From: Anaerolineae bacterium
Lineage (GTDB): Bacteria > Chloroflexota > Anaerolineae > 4572-78 > J111
Reading direction: 5' to 3'
DNA: 16,455 bases
Assembly: GCA_020433785.1 (NCBI GenBank)
Contig: JAGRCC010000355.1
Location: forward strand, 1 to 16,455
In this document: piece after piece, positions 14,122-16,455 of the stretch
Numbering within the stretch: position 1 is the first letter of the stretch
Layout of the letters: each line of letters starts with the position of its first letter
Translations under genes and position numbers: made by a program
Notes under the pieces: generated by a model
What the model saw: only the letters and a program-made list of their open reading frames with translations
Database searches by the model: none
What the model was told of the DNA's origin: nothing

Positions 14122-15501
14122 ATGAATGTCTCAAATTTGGGCGATAATCTACATCGGGGTGTCAAAATAGCCGTGGACAGTGGAGAAGCGACCTCTATCG
14201 CTGAGGCCGAAAGGCTGTTTGCCAAGTACAGGTTGATGATTATTGTCGGTCCTGATGTAGCAACGTCACCTACTTTACAAGCAGCCCTCTTAACGGCTGT
14301 TAATACTGCTAGGCGTTGCTGTTTGGGCGGAGTATATGTATCCGGCAAGCTCGATGCAGACCTACTACTTCCCTGGAAACACTGTCGAACCATGGGTGAG
14401 GCCATAATTGACTTACAGGGGCATATTGTGAATGCACCTCTACCAGAAGTCCCTCGTCTCATTATTGGCGATGTTCGAGAGGCACAGGGTATCGGGGATT
14501 TCGTCGTCCAGGCTACATTTAATGGCTGGTCCGGAGGCATCATACCACTAGGAGAAACCCGACGTTTATCCGAACAGCAGGAATTCATACCAGCGGGTGT
14601 CCTCGCTGGAGCCTTAGGCGTTTCCGAGACTTTCCAGTTTCTTCGCGGTAACATTCTAGCTGGCAGACGCGATGTCGGTTTATCGCTCTGGCAACCAGAG
14701 CCAAAAATATCTTGGCTTAGTGCTGAACCTGGACCTGTTCTCGAATTGCTGCCATCGCGACTGTGGGTAATTGGCCTGGGCCACTTGGGGCAAGCCTATC
14801 TATGGCTGCTAGGACTGTTGCCATACGCCAACCCAAAAGATGTCCAACTGGTTTTACAAGACTACGATACGCTGGTACGAGCCAACGACAGCACTTCATT
14901 ACTAACAAATGTTAGCCTTCTGGACCAAAAAAAGACACGAGCAATGGCTCAGTGGTGTGAAGACCGAGGCTTCTCAACAGCCATTCAAGAGCGCTATTTC
15001 TCGGACAATTTCACTGTTAGCCCGGATGAGCCGCAAGTTGCGTTATGCGGCGTTGACAATATGGCGGCTCGCTCGGCCCTTGAGGGAGTAGGCTTCAAGC
15101 GCATCATCGAAGCGGGTTTAGGGCGAGGGCCTCGCGGATTTCTGACCTTTAGAACTCACTCTTTTCCTGCATCCCGCTCATCTCAGGCAATTTGGAGCGG
15201 CGATGAGCAGGCATCGACCGCTGATGACCTCACTGGCCATCCTGCTTACCAAGCATTATTAGCCAAAGGGCTGGATGAGTGTGGGCTTACGCTGCTGGCT
15301 GATCGTACGGTGGGTGCGCCGTTTGTTGGAGCCGTCACTGCTGCGATTGTAATATCTGATTTACTCCGTATGGTCATAGGTGAACATCGTTACGAGGTCA
15401 TTGACGGTGACTTAGGCTCACTCGCTCATCGAGAAGTTGTCCGAAGCGATCAAGATTGGGCACCATTTAATGTTGGCTATACTCAAGCGAGGAGAAATTA
15501 A
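14122..15501 (+). CDS. E1-like activating enzyme (ThiF/MoeB-type adenylation domain)
   Basis: A 459-residue protein. I chose ATG 14122 because a GGGGG stretch lies 6 nt before it and it starts 2 nt after the JAB stop; the earlier ATG at 14059 lies within the JAB gene. The N-terminal 210 residues are a separate domain of uncertain type. The C-terminal half is an E1/ThiF fold: LWVIGLGHLG (214-223) nucleotide loop, QDYD acidic pair (246-249), Lys271, ALCGVDNMAAR (307-317), and DECGLTLLADRTVGAPFVGA with Cys387 as candidate thioester cysteine. The usual NxxR of E1 proteins is NDSTS, so the Arg is missing. It should adenylate the C-terminal Gly of the Ub-like protein and hand it to the E2. Confidence 0.87.
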   Translation: MNVSNLGDNLHRGVKIAVDSGEATSIAEAERLFAKYRLMIIVGPDVATSPTLQAALLTAVNTARRCCLGGVYVSGKLDADLLLPWKHCRTMGEAIIDLQGHIVNAPLPEVPRLIIGDVREAQGIGDFVVQATFNGWSGGIIPLGETRRLSEQQEFIPAGVLAGALGVSETFQFLRGNILAGRRDVGLSLWQPEPKISWLSAEPGPVLELLPSRLWVIGLGHLGQAYLWLLGLLPYANPKDVQLVLQDYDTLVRANDSTSLLTNVSLLDQKKTRAMAQWCEDRGFSTAIQERYFSDNFTVSPDEPQVALCGVDNMAARSALEGVGFKRIIEAGLGRGPRGFLTFRTHSFPASRSSQAIWSGDEQASTADDLTGHPAYQALLAKGLDECGLTLLADRTVGAPFVGAVTAAIVISDLLRMVIGEHRYEVIDGDLGSLAHREVVRSDQDWAPFNVGYTQARRN

Positions 15502-15667
15502 TCCGATTTCACGACAACCTACCTCTCTTATCCAAAAAGCCTTCTTTTTGGGATTGTATATTTTTGTCGTTCTCTACTTCTTGGGTTATGAACACTGGCT
15601 ACCCTTGTTGATGATTCTGATTGCAGTATTGAATTTTGGTGTCCAAATTCTTGCGGCGCGGCGCTAG
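15470..15667 (+). CDS. Small two-helix membrane protein at the end of the ubiquitin-like operon
   Basis: A 65-residue protein if begun at ATG 15470, which lies inside the end of the E1 gene (a 32-nt overlap); a TTG at 15437 would add 11 residues. A short basic N-terminus is followed by two hydrophobic stretches, FFLGLYIFVVLYFLG and LLMILIAVLNFGVQIL, joined by a short turn (YEHW), and an AARR end: a hairpin of two membrane helices. No family is recognised. The gene is coupled to the E1 gene and may be a membrane anchor, a target or a pore-forming effector of the system, but the sequence does not decide. Confidence 0.55.
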   Translation: MLAILKRGEINPISRQPTSLIQKAFFLGLYIFVVLYFLGYEHWLPLLMILIAVLNFGVQILAARR

Positions 15668-15728
15668 AAGTATTTTTTGCAAATGGCTCCACGGTAAACT
15701 AAAACAGATTCTTAACCTATCATCATTA

Positions 15729-16455
15729 TTAGGATTTCTCGATAGTAGCCATATATTTTCCAAACCTCAGAGTTTCCCTGTAATTATTGGCTAATCTAAC
15801 CGACCCCCTGATTTCCTCATCGCTAAATTCTTCAATTGCTCGGGTCCAATCGAAGCGCGCCAGTTCAGAAGCCAGCCCTCCTGCCTCCTGCCGGGTCCGA
15901 AACGGGCCACCTACCGGCTGGCCAACCCGGTCATAATTCACAAACCAGGAGTTTTTGTTCACCTGCATCTGCCCGCTGCCATCAATTTTAACTGCAGGGG
16001 TAATGGTCAAGCCGGTTTCCTGACGATCACGTGCTCGCAACACGGTGAAACCTTCAAGCTGGGCCACCCCGACTCTGACCCCTCCAGGCTTGAGTTTGAT
16101 CGCAACCGAGGGGGTGTCATCGGGGTTAAAGACGACGCCACTTTTCATACTTGTCGAAGGCACACCCAAACTAAAACCGCCCTCGCGGGCGGCTGTGGGC
16201 GCGCAATCCTGGCAATAGGTTGAACCTCGGATGGCATACCAGAGGCCTCGTTTATCGCGGGCCGTTGTCCGGCAGTCGGAGCATTGCTGGTCATTTAATT
16301 GGCCGGCGGGGATGGGATCAAGTTGAAGCTGCCCGGTCAAGGTGGGCACTGAACTCCGTTGGTTTGATAGTGATTTTTTGGGACGGGCCAGCCAACGTCC
16401 CAGCAGCAAGGCACCTAAAGCTGTTCCGGCGGCCAGCGCCGCATAAAACCCGCGC
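15729..16455 (-). CDS. Membrane-anchored zinc-ribbon protein, 5' end outside window
   Basis: The frame is open to the window edge, so the real start is upstream; the TTG at 16409 is only an internal candidate. The visible part begins with a hydrophobic helix (FYAALAAGTALGALLLG) followed by basic residues, so the rest is probably cytoplasmic. A zinc-ribbon pattern follows: CSDC, then about 20 residues with GLWYAIRGSTY, then CQDC. The C-terminal 130 residues include FNPDDTPSVAIKLKPGG and an acidic ending DWTRAIEEFSDEEIRGSVRL, of no known family. It converges with the ubiquitin-like operon across a 61-nt gap in which no clear terminator is seen. Confidence 0.65.
   Translation of the reverse strand, partial: RGFYAALAAGTALGALLLGRWLARPKKSLSNQRSSVPTLTGQLQLDPIPAGQLNDQQCSDCRTTARDKRGLWYAIRGSTYCQDCAPTAAREGGFSLGVPSTSMKSGVVFNPDDTPSVAIKLKPGGVRVGVAQLEGFTVLRARDRQETGLTITPAVKIDGSGQMQVNKNSWFVNYDRVGQPVGGPFRTRQEAGGLASELARFDWTRAIEEFSDEEIRGSVRLANNYRETLRFGKYMATIEKS

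Overview
The window looks like a chromosomal stretch of a filamentous or soil/sludge-type Chloroflexota (Anaerolineae-like) bacterium. This is inferred from mid-range GC, several eukaryote-like Ser/Thr kinases (one with a WD40/TolB-type propeller), a giant BTAD/NB-ARC regulator, a SpoVS-type domain and many Chloroflexota-style orphan proteins. No marker gene proves the taxonomy. No rRNA, tRNA, CRISPR array or transposase was seen.

Left part (1-6664, all minus strand): a truncated unknown gene behind a perfect-consensus sigma70 promoter; a two-gene unit of unknown proteins, the second carrying a SpoVS-like C-terminal domain broken by a frameshift and a nonsense codon; then a probable five-gene operon read 6664 to 1772. 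It encodes a nitrilase-family amidohydrolase, a SemiSWEET/PQ-loop membrane protein, a SAM methyltransferase with an unusual N-terminal domain, a membrane-anchored Ser/Thr kinase with an extracytoplasmic propeller, and a small kinase-like protein that has lost its catalytic residues.

Centre (7028-10669, plus): one 1213-residue protein joins an OmpR-like DNA-binding domain, a BTAD domain, an NB-ARC/STAND ATPase, TPR-like repeats and an intact C-terminal Ser/Thr kinase. Its kinase lobe is closely related to the pseudokinase at 1772-2539.

Right part (10806-15667) is the most interesting. A minus-strand XRE repressor/ImmA-IrrE metallopeptidase pair is divergent from a plus-strand operon that holds a full bacterial ubiquitin-like conjugation set: a DUF3892-like small protein, a tandem beta-grasp ubiquitin-like protein, an E2-like protein, a JAB/JAMM isopeptidase, an E1/ThiF-like activating enzyme and a small two-helix membrane protein. 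The intergenic region has two near-consensus divergent promoters whose -35 boxes are the ends of the arms of one 13-bp perfect inverted repeat. A second palindrome with the same TATAACG half-site covers the -10/start of the Ub operon. The simplest model is a repressor-protease switch (ImmR/ImmA- or DdrO/IrrE-like) that turns on protein conjugation under stress or phage attack. An intrinsic terminator after the first gene suggests attenuation or uneven expression. The E1/E2/Ubl/JAB gene set belongs to known bacterial ubiquitin-like (Bil/Bub-type) families; its control by a protease switch, the DUF3892-like leader gene and the two-helix tail gene are the parts that may be new.

The right edge holds a truncated minus-strand membrane-anchored protein with a CxxC...CxxC zinc ribbon.
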